A program made the translations under genes and the position numbers. Source: Irregularibacter muris (GTDB lineage: Bacteria > Bacillota > Clostridia > Eubacteriales > Garciellaceae). From it: 64,000 nucleotides of DNA. This document shows, piece by piece, positions 34,625-43,868 of the stretch. The DNA lies in the NCBI RefSeq assembly GCF_024622505.1, contig NZ_JANKAS010000006.1, forward strand, positions 119,535 to 183,534, written 5' to 3'. Numbering within the stretch: the first letter of the stretch is position 1; every line of letters starts with the position of its first letter. The notes under the pieces were generated by a model. It had not been told where the DNA came from. It did no database searches and was given only the letters and a program-made list of their open reading frames with translations.

Positions 34625-36295
34625 ATGAAAAGCGATATTGAAATAGCCCAAGGGGCAAAGATGAAGCCAATTATTGAAATAGCCCAGCAATTGGGTTTAG
34701 GGGAAGAAGATTTAGAACTTTACGGAAAATATAAAGCCAAAATATCTCCGGAAGTATGGGACAAAATTAAAGGAAATAAAGATGGAAAACTGGTTTTGGT
34801 TACAGCCATAAATCCCACGGCCGCTGGAGAGGGGAAATCCACAGTAACTGTGGGACTAGGACAGGCTATGGATAAAATAGGGAAAAAGGTAAGCATTTGC
34901 CTCAGAGAACCTTCTTTAGGCCCAGTATTTGGCATAAAAGGAGGGGCGGCGGGAGGAGGATATTCCCAAGTGGTACCTATGGAAGATATCAATCTTCATT
35001 TCACGGGGGATATGCACGCCATTACGGCCACAAACAATTTACTATCGGCAGCCATTGACAATCATATTCATCAAGGAAATGAACTGTCTATCGACGTCAG
35101 AAGGGTATTGTGGAAGAGGGCCATGGATGTAAATGATCGAGCCCTGAGACAAATTGTTGTAGGATTGGGAGGAAAAACAAATGGAATGCCCCGGGAGGAT
35201 AACTTTTTAATCACTGTGGCTTCTGAAATAATGGCTATATTGTGCTTGGCCAAGGATTTAATGGATTTAAAAGAAAGGCTAGGCAGGATTATTGTTGCCT
35301 ATGATTTAAAGAACAACCCGGTACGGGCTAGGGACTTAAAAATTCAAGGAGCCATGACCCTATTATTAAAAGATGCCATTAAACCAAATTTAGTACAGAC
35401 CTTAGAAAATGTACCTGCCTTTATCCATGGAGGACCCTTTGCCAATATTGCTCACGGCTGTAATAGTATTATGGCAACCCAATATGCCTTGAAACTTTCC
35501 GACTATGTCATTACAGAGGCGGGCTTTGGAGCTGACTTAGGAGCAGAAAAATTCTTTAATATCAAATGCAGATATGGGGAGCTAAAACCCAATGCTGTTG
35601 TCTTAGTAGCAACCCTAAGAGCGTTAAAAATGCATGGTGGTAGTGCGAAAGATGTTTTAGATAAAGAAAATGTGGACACCCTAAAAAGAGGTTTGAATAA
35701 TCTGGAAAAACAGATTGAAAACATCGGAAAGTTTGGTGTGCCAGTAGTAGTGGCAATTAATTCCTTCTTGACGGATACCCAAGAGGAAGTTAAAATTGTT
35801 GAGTCAAGGTGTAAGGAATTAGGAGTAGAGGTTGCCCTTTGTAAGGTTTGGGAAAAAGGTGGACCGGGAGGAATTCAGTTAGCTGAAAAGCTAGTGGATA
35901 TACTCAATACAAAAGAATCTGATTTTAAGGTTCTTTATGATGAAAGCCTATCCATAAAAGCAAAGATTGATATCATTGTCAAGGAGATTTATGGAGGAAT
36001 AGGAGTAGAATATACGCCTAGAGCAGAAAAAGCTATCAGAGAACTAGGAGAGCAAAATCTAGATGGGCTTCCCATATGTATGGCCAAGACCCAATATTCT
36101 CTTTCTGATGATCCTCATAAACTAGGAAGACCTCAGGGGTTTAAAGTCACCGTGGGGGATGTAAGGATTTCAGCAGGTGCAGGTTTTATCGTGGTGCTCA
36201 CTGGAGAAATCATGACCATGCCAGGTTTGCCTAAAGTACCCTCGGCGGAAAAGATAGATATTAATGAAAAGGGAGAAATCCTAGGACTGTTCTAA
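34625..36295 (+). CDS. fhs: Formate-tetrahydrofolate ligase
   Basis: 556 residues. ATP-dependent synthesis of 10-formyl-THF from formate, the entry step of the methyl branch of the Wood-Ljungdahl pathway and of C1 metabolism in clostridia. Nucleotide-binding loop [17 protein letters not shown] and the family blocks [26 protein letters not shown] and [17 protein letters not shown] are present. Start ATG 34625 after GGGGGAG. The next gene begins 27 bp later. Confidence 0.97.
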   Translation: MKSDIEIAQGAKMKPIIEIAQQLGLGEEDLELYGKYKAKISPEVWDKIKGNKDGKLVLVTAINPTAAGEGKSTVTVGLGQAMDKIGKKVSICLREPSLGPVFGIKGGAAGGGYSQVVPMEDINLHFTGDMHAITATNNLLSAAIDNHIHQGNELSIDVRRVLWKRAMDVNDRALRQIVVGLGGKTNGMPREDNFLITVASEIMAILCLAKDLMDLKERLGRIIVAYDLKNNPVRARDLKIQGAMTLLLKDAIKPNLVQTLENVPAFIHGGPFANIAHGCNSIMATQYALKLSDYVITEAGFGADLGAEKFFNIKCRYGELKPNAVVLVATLRALKMHGGSAKDVLDKENVDTLKRGLNNLEKQIENIGKFGVPVVVAINSFLTDTQEEVKIVESRCKELGVEVALCKVWEKGGPGGIQLAEKLVDILNTKESDFKVLYDESLSIKAKIDIIVKEIYGGIGVEYTPRAEKAIRELGEQNLDGLPICMAKTQYSLSDDPHKLGRPQGFKVTVGDVRISAGAGFIVVLTGEIMTMPGLPKVPSAEKIDINEKGEILGLF

Positions 36296-36322
36296 TATTA
36301 CCCTGTCAAAGGAGAATAAATT

Positions 36323-38221
36323 GTGAAGCCTATTTTAGTCATTGCGCCCCATACAAAAATAGAACATGAAGCCAAAAAAATAGCCAGTCACCATCATGAT
36401 GTAGAAGTGAAACTAGCCCTACTGGATCAGTCTCTTGAGATCGTTGCACAGGCTGAGAAAGAAGGGGTAGAGGCTATAATATCCAGGGGAGGCACGGCTA
36501 AAATCATTCGAAAGTCTTTGGGGTCTTTACCAGTCATAGAGATACAGGTCTCCCCCTATGATCTTCTTCATGCCATATATGTTGCAAGAAAACATGGAAG
36601 AAATATTTGTATTATTGGATTTAGAAATATTATAGAAGGTGTTCAATTGTTGCATTCTATTTTAGATGTCAATATTAATGCCTATCTTATTGAACATGAG
36701 GAAGATGGAGAAAAGCACCTTAAACAGATCATCCATTCTGGCAAAAGGATTGATGCTCTTTTAGGGGGAGCAGTTGCAGAAAAACTGGCTCTAAAATACG
36801 GCATACCTACCGTTCCCTTGGAGACGGGGAGTACGGCTATAGATTTAAGCATCCAGGAAGCCAGGAGGATTATCGAAGTTACCCGTAAAGAAAAGAAAAA
36901 AACCGAAGAATTTAAAGCCATATTACATTATATTAACGAAGCCGTTGTATCCATAGATAGTCATAAAAAGATCACTACTTTTAATCCCGCAGCTGGGAAA
37001 ATGGCTGGCATATCTGATGTAGAGGTTATAGGAAGACCTATTGAAGAGATTATTCCCAATACACGACTGGATAAGATTATGGAAACCAATACACCAGAGC
37101 TGGGGGAGGTATACCAGATAGGAAAGTCCCAAGTTCTCATCAATAGAGTACCTATTGTTTTAAGGGGAAAAACCCTTGGGGCTGTGGCCACCTTCCAAGA
37201 TATTACAAAAATCCAAGAATATGAGCAAAGGATTAGAGCTAAGCTTTTGGCCAAGGGCCATGTGGCCAAGTATAGTTTTTCAAAAATTATAGGAGAGAGT
37301 AAGGCACTGTTTGAGGCAAAGGAAAAAGCCAAGAAATATGCCTCCAATGATAGCACAGTGCTTATTGTAGGTGAAAGTGGTACAGGAAAGGAAATGTTTG
37401 CTCAAAGCATACATCTAGATAGTAGGCGAAACAAAGGCCCCTTTGTAGCGGTAAATTGTGCGGCTATACCTCAAAATCTACTGGAAAGTGAATTATTTGG
37501 GTATGAAGAGGGCGCCTTTACAGGAGCAAAAAAAGTGGGAAAGACAGGCCTTTTTATCGAAGCCCATAAAGGGACCATATTTTTAGATGAAATTGCCGAA
37601 ATACCCATTGAATTACAGGCTATGCTTTTGAGAGTACTGCAAGAAAGAGAAGTCAGGCCTGTAGGTTCCAATAAGGTCATTCCCATAGATATTCGTATTA
37701 TTGCAGCTACCAATAAAAACCTTTTGCAAGAAGTTGAAAAGGGCAATTTTAGAGAAGATCTCTATTATCGCCTAAATATTTTAAAATTACGGGTACCTAC
37801 TTTAAGGGAAAGAAAAAATGATGTTACACGACTGAGTAAATATTTTGTAGATAAAATTTCCACGAAATATAATAAATTCCTGGAAGTATCTCCAAAGGCT
37901 TTAGAACTGTTAGAGAGTTATGACTGGCCTGGGAATATAAGGGAACTAGAAAATATTATTGAGCGACTAGTCGTATTAAACGACGATATCATAACAGAAG
38001 AAGCCACAAGAGAAATATTTGATGAGCAAGCAGGAGGAAACCCCTATAGCTGGCAAGAAAATCATGAGGATGTGGATTCTTTAGAAGGAGTAAAAAAGAA
38101 ACATATTTATAAAATCCTAACCCAATGCAATGGGAATCAAACCCTAGCAGCTTCAAAATTGGGAATTAGTCGCACTCACCTATGGCGCATAATGAATAAT
38201 GACAAGAACAAAAAAAATTAG
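36323..38221 (+). CDS. PrpR-N-type sigma-54 activator
   Basis: 632-residue enhancer-binding protein. Residues 1-180 are a PrpR_N-like sensor fold. A PAS domain (about 200-310) and an AAA+ domain with Walker A GESGTGKE (350-357), sigma-54-contacting GAFTGA (397-402) and VAATNKNL follow. The C-terminus has a Fis-type helix-turn-helix ([22 protein letters not shown]). It must work with sigma-54, and a perfect sigma-54 promoter lies 1.75 kb downstream before the permease gene. The GTG start follows AAAGGAG. The inducer is probably an organic acid; PrpR-type sensor domains bind such metabolites in some relatives. Confidence 0.9.
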   Translation: MKPILVIAPHTKIEHEAKKIASHHHDVEVKLALLDQSLEIVAQAEKEGVEAIISRGGTAKIIRKSLGSLPVIEIQVSPYDLLHAIYVARKHGRNICIIGFRNIIEGVQLLHSILDVNINAYLIEHEEDGEKHLKQIIHSGKRIDALLGGAVAEKLALKYGIPTVPLETGSTAIDLSIQEARRIIEVTRKEKKKTEEFKAILHYINEAVVSIDSHKKITTFNPAAGKMAGISDVEVIGRPIEEIIPNTRLDKIMETNTPELGEVYQIGKSQVLINRVPIVLRGKTLGAVATFQDITKIQEYEQRIRAKLLAKGHVAKYSFSKIIGESKALFEAKEKAKKYASNDSTVLIVGESGTGKEMFAQSIHLDSRRNKGPFVAVNCAAIPQNLLESELFGYEEGAFTGAKKVGKTGLFIEAHKGTIFLDEIAEIPIELQAMLLRVLQEREVRPVGSNKVIPIDIRIIAATNKNLLQEVEKGNFREDLYYRLNILKLRVPTLRERKNDVTRLSKYFVDKISTKYNKFLEVSPKALELLESYDWPGNIRELENIIERLVVLNDDIITEEATREIFDEQAGGNPYSWQENHEDVDSLEGVKKKHIYKILTQCNGNQTLAASKLGISRTHLWRIMNNDKNKKN

Positions 38222-38332
38222 ACCAACTAGCTATATACCTTTTATTTCTAGGCTAAAAGTATAATCAAGGTAAAGAAATAATAAACATAATAGTGAAAGA
38301 GCAATAATTATATAAAAAAGGGGTGTTGCAAA

Positions 38333-39865
38333 GTGGACATCAATTTAGATTATTTAGACATAAAAGATGTGAAACATCTACACAGGAATATAAGTGCAGC
38401 TAACCTAACAGAATTTGTCATTAAAAGAGAAGAAGGGAAATTATCTAGTACAGGTAGTGTGGTGATCAACACAGGAAAATATACTGGGAGATCCGCTAAG
38501 GATAGATTTATTGTAAGAGATGATATTACAGGAGACAAGGTCAACTGGGGCAGTACAAACTTCCCCATAGACCAGGATGTCTTTGATGAACTTTATGGGG
38601 AAGTTGTGGAATATTTAAAAGAAAAGGATTTATTTGTCTTTGATGGCTTTGTGGGAGCCTTGAAGGAGTATACCCTTCCCATAAGAGTAGTATGTGAGTG
38701 CGCCTATCAGGCGTTGTTTGCCAATCAAATGTTTATCCGTCCAGAAAAAGAAGAGCTAGAGGGGTTTATGCCCCAATTCAATGTGATTTCTGCTCCAGGT
38801 TTTAAGGCAAAAGTAGGGCAAAGAGGAATAAACTCTGAATGCTTTATCCTTATAAATTTTAGCAAGAAAATCGTTCTAATCGGTGGTACGGGTTATTCCG
38901 GCGAAATTAAAAAATCTATCTTTTCAGTAATGAATTTCTTACTTCCCCAAAAGGGAGTCATGCCCATGCATTGTTCGGCCAATATAGGAAAGGATGGAAA
39001 AACAGCCATTTTCTTTGGTTTATCAGGTACAGGGAAAACAACTTTATCCACCGACCCCGGGAGAAAACTCATAGGGGACGATGAGCATGGATGGTGTGAT
39101 GAGGGTGTGTTTAACTTTGAAGGAGGCTGTTATGCCAAGACCATAAACCTTGATCGGGAAAAGGAAAGGGAGATCTATGAGGCCATAAAGTTTGGCACCA
39201 TCCTAGAAAATGTAGTATTGAAAGAAGATAGAACCCCTGATTATGAGGATAATACTTATACAGAAAATACCAGGGCCGCCTATCCTATACATTATGTAGA
39301 CAATATACAGGAATCAGGAATGGGCGGAAATCCCAATACCATTATATTTTTGACCTGTGATGCCTTTGGAGTTATGCCCCCCATAGCCAAGCTAAATGCC
39401 CAGGAAGCCATAGAACATTTTATCTCGGGCTATACCAGCAAAGTGGCAGGAACCGAAAGAGGTATTACAGAGCCGGAAGCTACATTTTCAGCTTGCTTCG
39501 GAGAACCCTTTATGCTTCTTAATCCTATGGTTTATGCTGAGTTACTAGGAGAAAAAATAGAAAAACACAAGGCCGATGTATATTTGATTAATACCGGTTG
39601 GATAGGTGGGGGCTATGGCAAAGGAGAAAGAATTAAACTCTCCTACACCCGATCCATAGTCAATGCTGCTGTTTCCGGAAAATTAAGAAAGGTCAATTTT
39701 TATAAAGATTCTATCTTTGAACTATTCATTCCTGAAAGTTGTCCTGGTGTACCCTCTGAAATTCTAAATCCCAGAAATATATGGGATGACCCTGAAAAAT
39801 ATGATAAAGAGGCTTTGAAACTAAAAGAAAAAATTACTTCCAACTTTAAGAAATATAAACAATAG
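38333..39865 (+). CDS. pckA: ATP-type phosphoenolpyruvate carboxykinase
   Basis: 510 residues. Interconverts oxaloacetate + ATP and PEP + CO2 + ADP. Kinase-1a loop GLSGTGKTTLS starts at residue 229; DDEHGW metal site and the N-terminal GKYTGRSAKDRF oxaloacetate-binding motif are present. In anaerobes it can run in the ATP-forming direction from PEP. GTG start after GGGGTG. Followed by a long palindrome. Confidence 0.96.
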   Translation: MDINLDYLDIKDVKHLHRNISAANLTEFVIKREEGKLSSTGSVVINTGKYTGRSAKDRFIVRDDITGDKVNWGSTNFPIDQDVFDELYGEVVEYLKEKDLFVFDGFVGALKEYTLPIRVVCECAYQALFANQMFIRPEKEELEGFMPQFNVISAPGFKAKVGQRGINSECFILINFSKKIVLIGGTGYSGEIKKSIFSVMNFLLPQKGVMPMHCSANIGKDGKTAIFFGLSGTGKTTLSTDPGRKLIGDDEHGWCDEGVFNFEGGCYAKTINLDREKEREIYEAIKFGTILENVVLKEDRTPDYEDNTYTENTRAAYPIHYVDNIQESGMGGNPNTIIFLTCDAFGVMPPIAKLNAQEAIEHFISGYTSKVAGTERGITEPEATFSACFGEPFMLLNPMVYAELLGEKIEKHKADVYLINTGWIGGGYGKGERIKLSYTRSIVNAAVSGKLRKVNFYKDSIFELFIPESCPGVPSEILNPRNIWDDPEKYDKEALKLKEKITSNFKKYKQ

Positions 39866-39871
39866 ATTGAT

Positions 39872-39922
39872 AATGCTACATATTGTAACGATTAATCGTT
39901 ACAATATGTAGCATTATTTTTG
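39872..39922 (+). terminator. Long palindrome: pckA terminator and possible enhancer site
   Basis: Inverted repeat with 21-bp perfect arms and a TA centre, followed by a T-rich tail (TATTTTTG). Its core reads TGTAAC-N8-GTTACA. The centre lies about 95 bp before the GG of the sigma-54 promoter's start region, the usual distance for an enhancer-binding-protein site, so it may serve both roles. Confidence 0.75.
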
Positions 39923-39974
39923 TATTCCCCTCCTTAAAGAAAGCAAAAGGGTGAAAAAACAGCTCTTATATTAA

Positions 39975-39992
39975 TTGGCACGATTATTGCTT
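39975..39992 (+). promoter_or_regulatory. Sigma-54 (-24/-12) promoter
   Basis: TTGGCACGATTATTGCTT. The invariant GG (39977-39978) and GC (39989-39990) are 10 bp apart, and the consensus TGGCAC-N5-TTGCW is matched fully. The transcript would have a 5' leader of about 215 nt. Confidence 0.92.
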
Positions 39993-40216
39993 ATTAAATA
40001 TTATGGAATTCGCTGGGGATAGAGAAGAAATTCCATTTATTCAGTGAATACTATAGATAAACAAATTTATTTCTTAATAAAAAATACCAAAAGAGTGCCC
40101 TTGCAGCAGATGCTCTAAACTTTCCATGGACTAAATCAAAGGAAAGTGTACTTTTGTTAAGAGGCCAACTTGTTTATCAAACTTAATACTATATTTTAAA
40201 TTTAGGGGGTTGAAGT
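39993..40216 (+). other. Leader of the permease-hydrolyase operon
   Basis: About 220 nt without an ORF. Weak hairpins can be drawn at 40092-40115 and 40119-40147 (ACTTTCC/GGAAAGT). I see no known riboswitch and no T-tract terminator. A GGGGG ribosome site precedes the permease ATG. Confidence 0.4.
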
Positions 40217-41560
40217 ATGTCAGTTGAATTAGCATTTATTATTGGGGTAGTCGTTCTTTTACTCCTAGCCATCAAATTTCGAGTCAGTGCTTTTATTTCA
40301 TTATTGGTTACGGGTGTAGTCATTGGTACCTTATCAGGAATGAGTGGGCTAGATGTTATCGACACCATAACAAATGGTTTTGCAAAAACTGTAGGTAGTA
40401 TCGGTATTATAATTATCTTTGGTGTTATGTTAGGAAAATATTTAGAGGATTCAAAGGCTGCCAACAAAATGGCCTTAGGAGCCGTTGGTATGGTAGGAGA
40501 GAAAAATTCTTCTATAGCTATGGCCATTAGTGGTTATTTAGTATCCATCCCTGTGTTCAGTGATGTAGCTTACGTTATGATGGCACCACTGATCAAAGCC
40601 ATATCCAAAAAGACAAGAATACCTTTAGCTGTTCTAGGTGTATCCTTGGCATCAGGTTTATTAGCCACCCATGTTTATGTGCCACCTACTCCAGGTCCTT
40701 TAGCTGCAGCAGGATTGTTGGGAATAGATATTGGACGAGCTATTTTATATGGAGGTTTTGCTGCAATTCTGATGACTTTATTTGGATGGGCCTTTGCCCA
40801 ATTTGTTCTCAACAAAAAAGGAGATACCTTTATATCAGAATTTGATAAGGGAGCAAAGGGTGAAATGCTAGCTTCCGCAGAGGAAGAAGTATCCGAAAAG
40901 GATCTTCCAAGTATGTTTTCTTCCTTATTCCCATTGCTATTACCTATGATATTAATTTTATTAAACACTACTACAAAGGCCATCTTCCCAGAAGAATCCA
41001 CCATTGTAAGAATTATGTCCTTTATAGGAGATTCTAATATTGCATTGGCGATAGGTGTTGTTGCATGTATTCTTTTACTGGGTAAAAGAATCGGGAAAGA
41101 AAATGTTTTAAAGACCATGGACGGCGCATTAAGTGAAGCAGGTTCCATCATCTTTATTACCGCATCTGGTGGTGCTTTAGGAGAAATTCTGAAGGCATCT
41201 GGTGCAGGAGATGCTATGGCTCAAGCTATTTCTAAAAGTGGATTGCCATTTATTCTTATTCCCTTTGCTATTGCAGCGCTATTAAAAATAGTACAAGGAT
41301 CAGGAACTGTTGCCGTAGTTACAGCGGCTACATTATCTGCTCCCCTTGCAACGCAGTTGGGCATGGATCCAATACTTATCTTCCTAGCCACTGGAGCAGG
41401 AGCAAGATCCTTCTGTCACGTGAATGATAGCTTCTTCTGGGTGTTTACAAAGATGAATGGTTATGATATGAAAACCGGTCTTAGAACCCTAAGCTTTGCT
41501 AATCCATTTATGGCATTGGGTGGATTGGTAGCAACATTTATTGTAAGTTTATTTGTTTAG
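40217..41560 (+). CDS. GntP-family organic-acid permease
   Basis: 447-residue polytopic protein with about 12-14 helices and GntP/DsdX-family signatures (VSIPVFSDVAYVMMAPL; ATHVYVPPTPGPLAAAGLL; GAGARSFCHVNDSFFWVF). Family members are proton-coupled importers of gluconate, D-serine, glycerate or similar hydroxy acids. First gene after the sigma-54 promoter, followed by a hydro-lyase pair, so it probably imports that enzyme's hydroxy acid substrate. The exact substrate is not readable. Confidence 0.88.
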   Translation: MSVELAFIIGVVVLLLLAIKFRVSAFISLLVTGVVIGTLSGMSGLDVIDTITNGFAKTVGSIGIIIIFGVMLGKYLEDSKAANKMALGAVGMVGEKNSSIAMAISGYLVSIPVFSDVAYVMMAPLIKAISKKTRIPLAVLGVSLASGLLATHVYVPPTPGPLAAAGLLGIDIGRAILYGGFAAILMTLFGWAFAQFVLNKKGDTFISEFDKGAKGEMLASAEEEVSEKDLPSMFSSLFPLLLPMILILLNTTTKAIFPEESTIVRIMSFIGDSNIALAIGVVACILLLGKRIGKENVLKTMDGALSEAGSIIFITASGGALGEILKASGAGDAMAQAISKSGLPFILIPFAIAALLKIVQGSGTVAVVTAATLSAPLATQLGMDPILIFLATGAGARSFCHVNDSFFWVFTKMNGYDMKTGLRTLSFANPFMALGGLVATFIVSLFV

Positions 41561-41566
41561 TTAGTA

Positions 41567-41590
41567 AGGTGGCGGTGTATCACCGCCCCA
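41567..41590 (+). repeat. Intercistronic hairpin
   Basis: GGCGGTG pairs with CACCGCC around a TAT loop. There is no T tract; probably stabilises the permease mRNA or uncouples expression. Confidence 0.6.
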
Positions 41591-41621
41591 TAACTTGTAA
41601 TATATAACAGGAGGGATATTC

Positions 41622-42893
41622 ATGCATGCTATTCAAAAGATTCTAGCGAAGGCAGCAGGAAAAGAAAAAGTACAAGCAGGTGAAATTGTAAATTGTAAAA
41701 TAGATTTTGCTGAAATAAATGATTTATATCTTCAAACCGTATATTCTTTTTATGAAATGGGAGGAAAAGAGGTCTGGGACAATGAAAAAATTGCCTTTGT
41801 ATTTGATCATTATTCTCCAGCTCCTACTATTAAAACCGCACAAAATCACAAGGAAATGAGAGCTTTTGCTAAGGAACAAAACTTAAAATACCATTTTGAT
41901 ATTAATGCCGGGGTATGTCATCAGGTTATGCCAGAGGCTGGAGTAGTTTGGCCAGGGATGATTCTTGTGGCTACTGATTCTCATACCACTACCCATGGTG
42001 CCTTTGGTGCCTTTGGTACAGGACTGGGTGCTACAGATATGGCAACCGTGTTGATCTCAGGAGAACTTTGGTTTAGAGTACCCGAAGTCATAAAGATAGA
42101 AATCAATGGACAACTCCAAAAAGGCGTTTATGCCAAGGATGTTATCCTTCATATATTAGGGAAGTTAAAAGCAGATGCTGCGGTATACAAAGCAGTAGAA
42201 TTTTCTGGTAGCTATGTAGAAGATCTAGGCGTAGCAGAAAGAATGACCATCTGTAATATGGCTGTTGAAATGGGTGCCAAAACGGCTTATATGAAACCCA
42301 ACCATAAGGTTATCGAATATGTACAAGCAAGAACAGATCAAGAATTTATCATCCAAGAAACAGATGAGGACTTTGAATACGCAGAAACCCATGTTTTTGA
42401 TGTAAGTCAATTATCTCCACAGCTTGCTGTACCCCACAGTGTAGATAATGTTCGTTCTATAGAAGAAGTAGAAAAAGTAAAGATTGATCAAGCTTTTATT
42501 GGTTCCTGTACAGGGGGAAGATTGGAAGATATAGAACAAGCTTATAAAATCCTTGATGGCAAAAAGATACATCCTGACACCAGATTGGTCATTATTCCTG
42601 CCTCAACGGAAGTTTATCAAAAAGCCATTGAAATGGGCTATGTACAATCTCTTATGACTGCAGGGGCAACCTTTGCTGCTTCCGGTTGTGGACCATGTTT
42701 GGGAACCCATGCGGGGTTACTTACAGAGGGAGAAGTGTGTATCACGGCCACAAATCGTAACTTCCCAGGACGTATGGGGAGTACAGGAGCGCAAATTTAT
42801 CTTGGATCACCTGCTAGCGTTGCTGCAGCTGTCTTAACAGGTGAAATTACTGATCCAAGAGAAGTGATAAAGGAGGTAGAAGCAAATGCGTAA
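41622..42893 (+). CDS. LeuC-type hydro-lyase, large subunit
   Basis: 423 residues of the isopropylmalate dehydratase/aconitase superfamily. The [4Fe-4S] cysteines lie in GSCTGG and SGCGPCLG, and VATDSHTTTHGAFGAFGTG is conserved. The name could be 3-isopropylmalate, citramalate/citraconate, maleate or dimethylmalate hydro-lyase. Absence of leuA or leuB next door and the sigma-54-controlled permease argue for catabolism rather than leucine synthesis. Overlaps the small-subunit gene by 8 bp. Confidence 0.85.
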   Translation: MHAIQKILAKAAGKEKVQAGEIVNCKIDFAEINDLYLQTVYSFYEMGGKEVWDNEKIAFVFDHYSPAPTIKTAQNHKEMRAFAKEQNLKYHFDINAGVCHQVMPEAGVVWPGMILVATDSHTTTHGAFGAFGTGLGATDMATVLISGELWFRVPEVIKIEINGQLQKGVYAKDVILHILGKLKADAAVYKAVEFSGSYVEDLGVAERMTICNMAVEMGAKTAYMKPNHKVIEYVQARTDQEFIIQETDEDFEYAETHVFDVSQLSPQLAVPHSVDNVRSIEEVEKVKIDQAFIGSCTGGRLEDIEQAYKILDGKKIHPDTRLVIIPASTEVYQKAIEMGYVQSLMTAGATFAASGCGPCLGTHAGLLTEGEVCITATNRNFPGRMGSTGAQIYLGSPASVAAAVLTGEITDPREVIKEVEANA

Positions 42894-43395
42894 AGAGATA
42901 ACAGCAAAAGCCTTTGTTTTTGGGAAAAATATTGATACAGACCAAATCTACCCCGGTAGATATTTAGAACTTGTTGATCCTAAAGAAATAGCAACTCATT
43001 GCTTAGAAGGGGCAGATCCAACCTTCGCTGAAAAAATGAGTCCTAGAGATATTGTGGTGGCAGGCACAAATTTTGGATGCGGTTCCAGTCGAGAACATGC
43101 GGCCATCACTTTACTCAATGCAGGGGTAAGCGTAGTCCTTGCTGAATCCTTTGCCCGAATTTTCTTTAGAAACGCTATAAACCTGGCTCTTCCCTTAATG
43201 GTATGTCCTGGCATTAGTGAAAAAGTAAAGGATGGAGACCAGTTGGAAGTAAACCTTGAAGAGGGAACAGTTTTCAATAAAACCACTGGAGAAACCCTAC
43301 AAGGAGAAAAAATATCGGATTATACCATGAACATCTTAGAAAATGGTGGCATTAAACCTTTATTTAAGAAAAAAACTGCCCAAATGTATAAGTAA
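42886..43395 (+). CDS. LeuD-type hydro-lyase, small subunit
   Basis: 169 residues, the swivel domain (KAFVFGKNIDTDQIYPGRYL; AGTNFGCGSSREHA) that completes the active site of the two-subunit enzyme. AAAGGAGG precedes the ATG inside the large-subunit gene. Two terminator-like hairpins follow. Confidence 0.88.
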   Translation: MRKEITAKAFVFGKNIDTDQIYPGRYLELVDPKEIATHCLEGADPTFAEKMSPRDIVVAGTNFGCGSSREHAAITLLNAGVSVVLAESFARIFFRNAINLALPLMVCPGISEKVKDGDQLEVNLEEGTVFNKTTGETLQGEKISDYTMNILENGGIKPLFKKKTAQMYK

Positions 43396-43402
43396 GAAAA
43401 AG

Positions 43403-43453
43403 AAAACTCATATTCCCTCTATTTGGAATTTCAAGAGAGAATATGAGTTTTAA
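43403..43453 (+). terminator. Terminator 1 after hydro-lyase genes
   Basis: AAAACTCATATTC pairs with GAATATGAGTTTT around a loop with a smaller CTCT/AGAG stem. Confidence 0.7.
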
Positions 43454-43507
43454 ACAAAGAACTTATGTATACAATATACTAAAAAGAAGGTATACTATCT
43501 ATATGTA

Positions 43508-43540
43508 TAAAATAAGCCCCCCTTGGGCTTATTTTATTAA
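43508..43540 (+). terminator. Terminator 2 after hydro-lyase genes
   Basis: AAAATAAGCCC pairs with GGGCTTATTTT around a 6-nt loop. Confidence 0.8.
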
Positions 43541-43868
43541 AAAATGTAATAAAAACATTAATTTAGAACATATTTATAAGTAAATCTTGCATACAAAAGA
43601 AGTTATTGTGACAATCTAACAAAGGAATGTAAGGAAGAATATAGAATTACTATAGAAAAGAGAAAAACTTGAATTTTTGTATGTAATAAAATCCAAACTC
43701 CCATGGAATACTTAAAATAGATTAATTATTTCCATAAAGGGTAAAAGATGATAGAATGATTTTATGTTTTCATTCAATAGGATTAGAATCTCAGAGAGAC
43801 TATTTTCTCTGTTTCTATAAGCATTAAGCAGGATGTAGATTATGAAAATTCATAGTGGAGGTATCAAT

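Larger units (their letters stand above)
43396..43868 (+). other. 473-bp gap before mmdA
   Basis: Contains the two terminators above. From 43541 on it is AT-rich with no believable ORF and no sigma-54 motif. TTGCATAC near 43587 and TTGAAT near 43669 are possible -35 elements, but I cannot choose a promoter with confidence. Confidence 0.5.

Noticed and set aside
43508..43868. Second sigma-54 promoter for mmdA
   Set aside because: I searched for TGGCAC-N5-TTGC in the 473-bp gap and found none.
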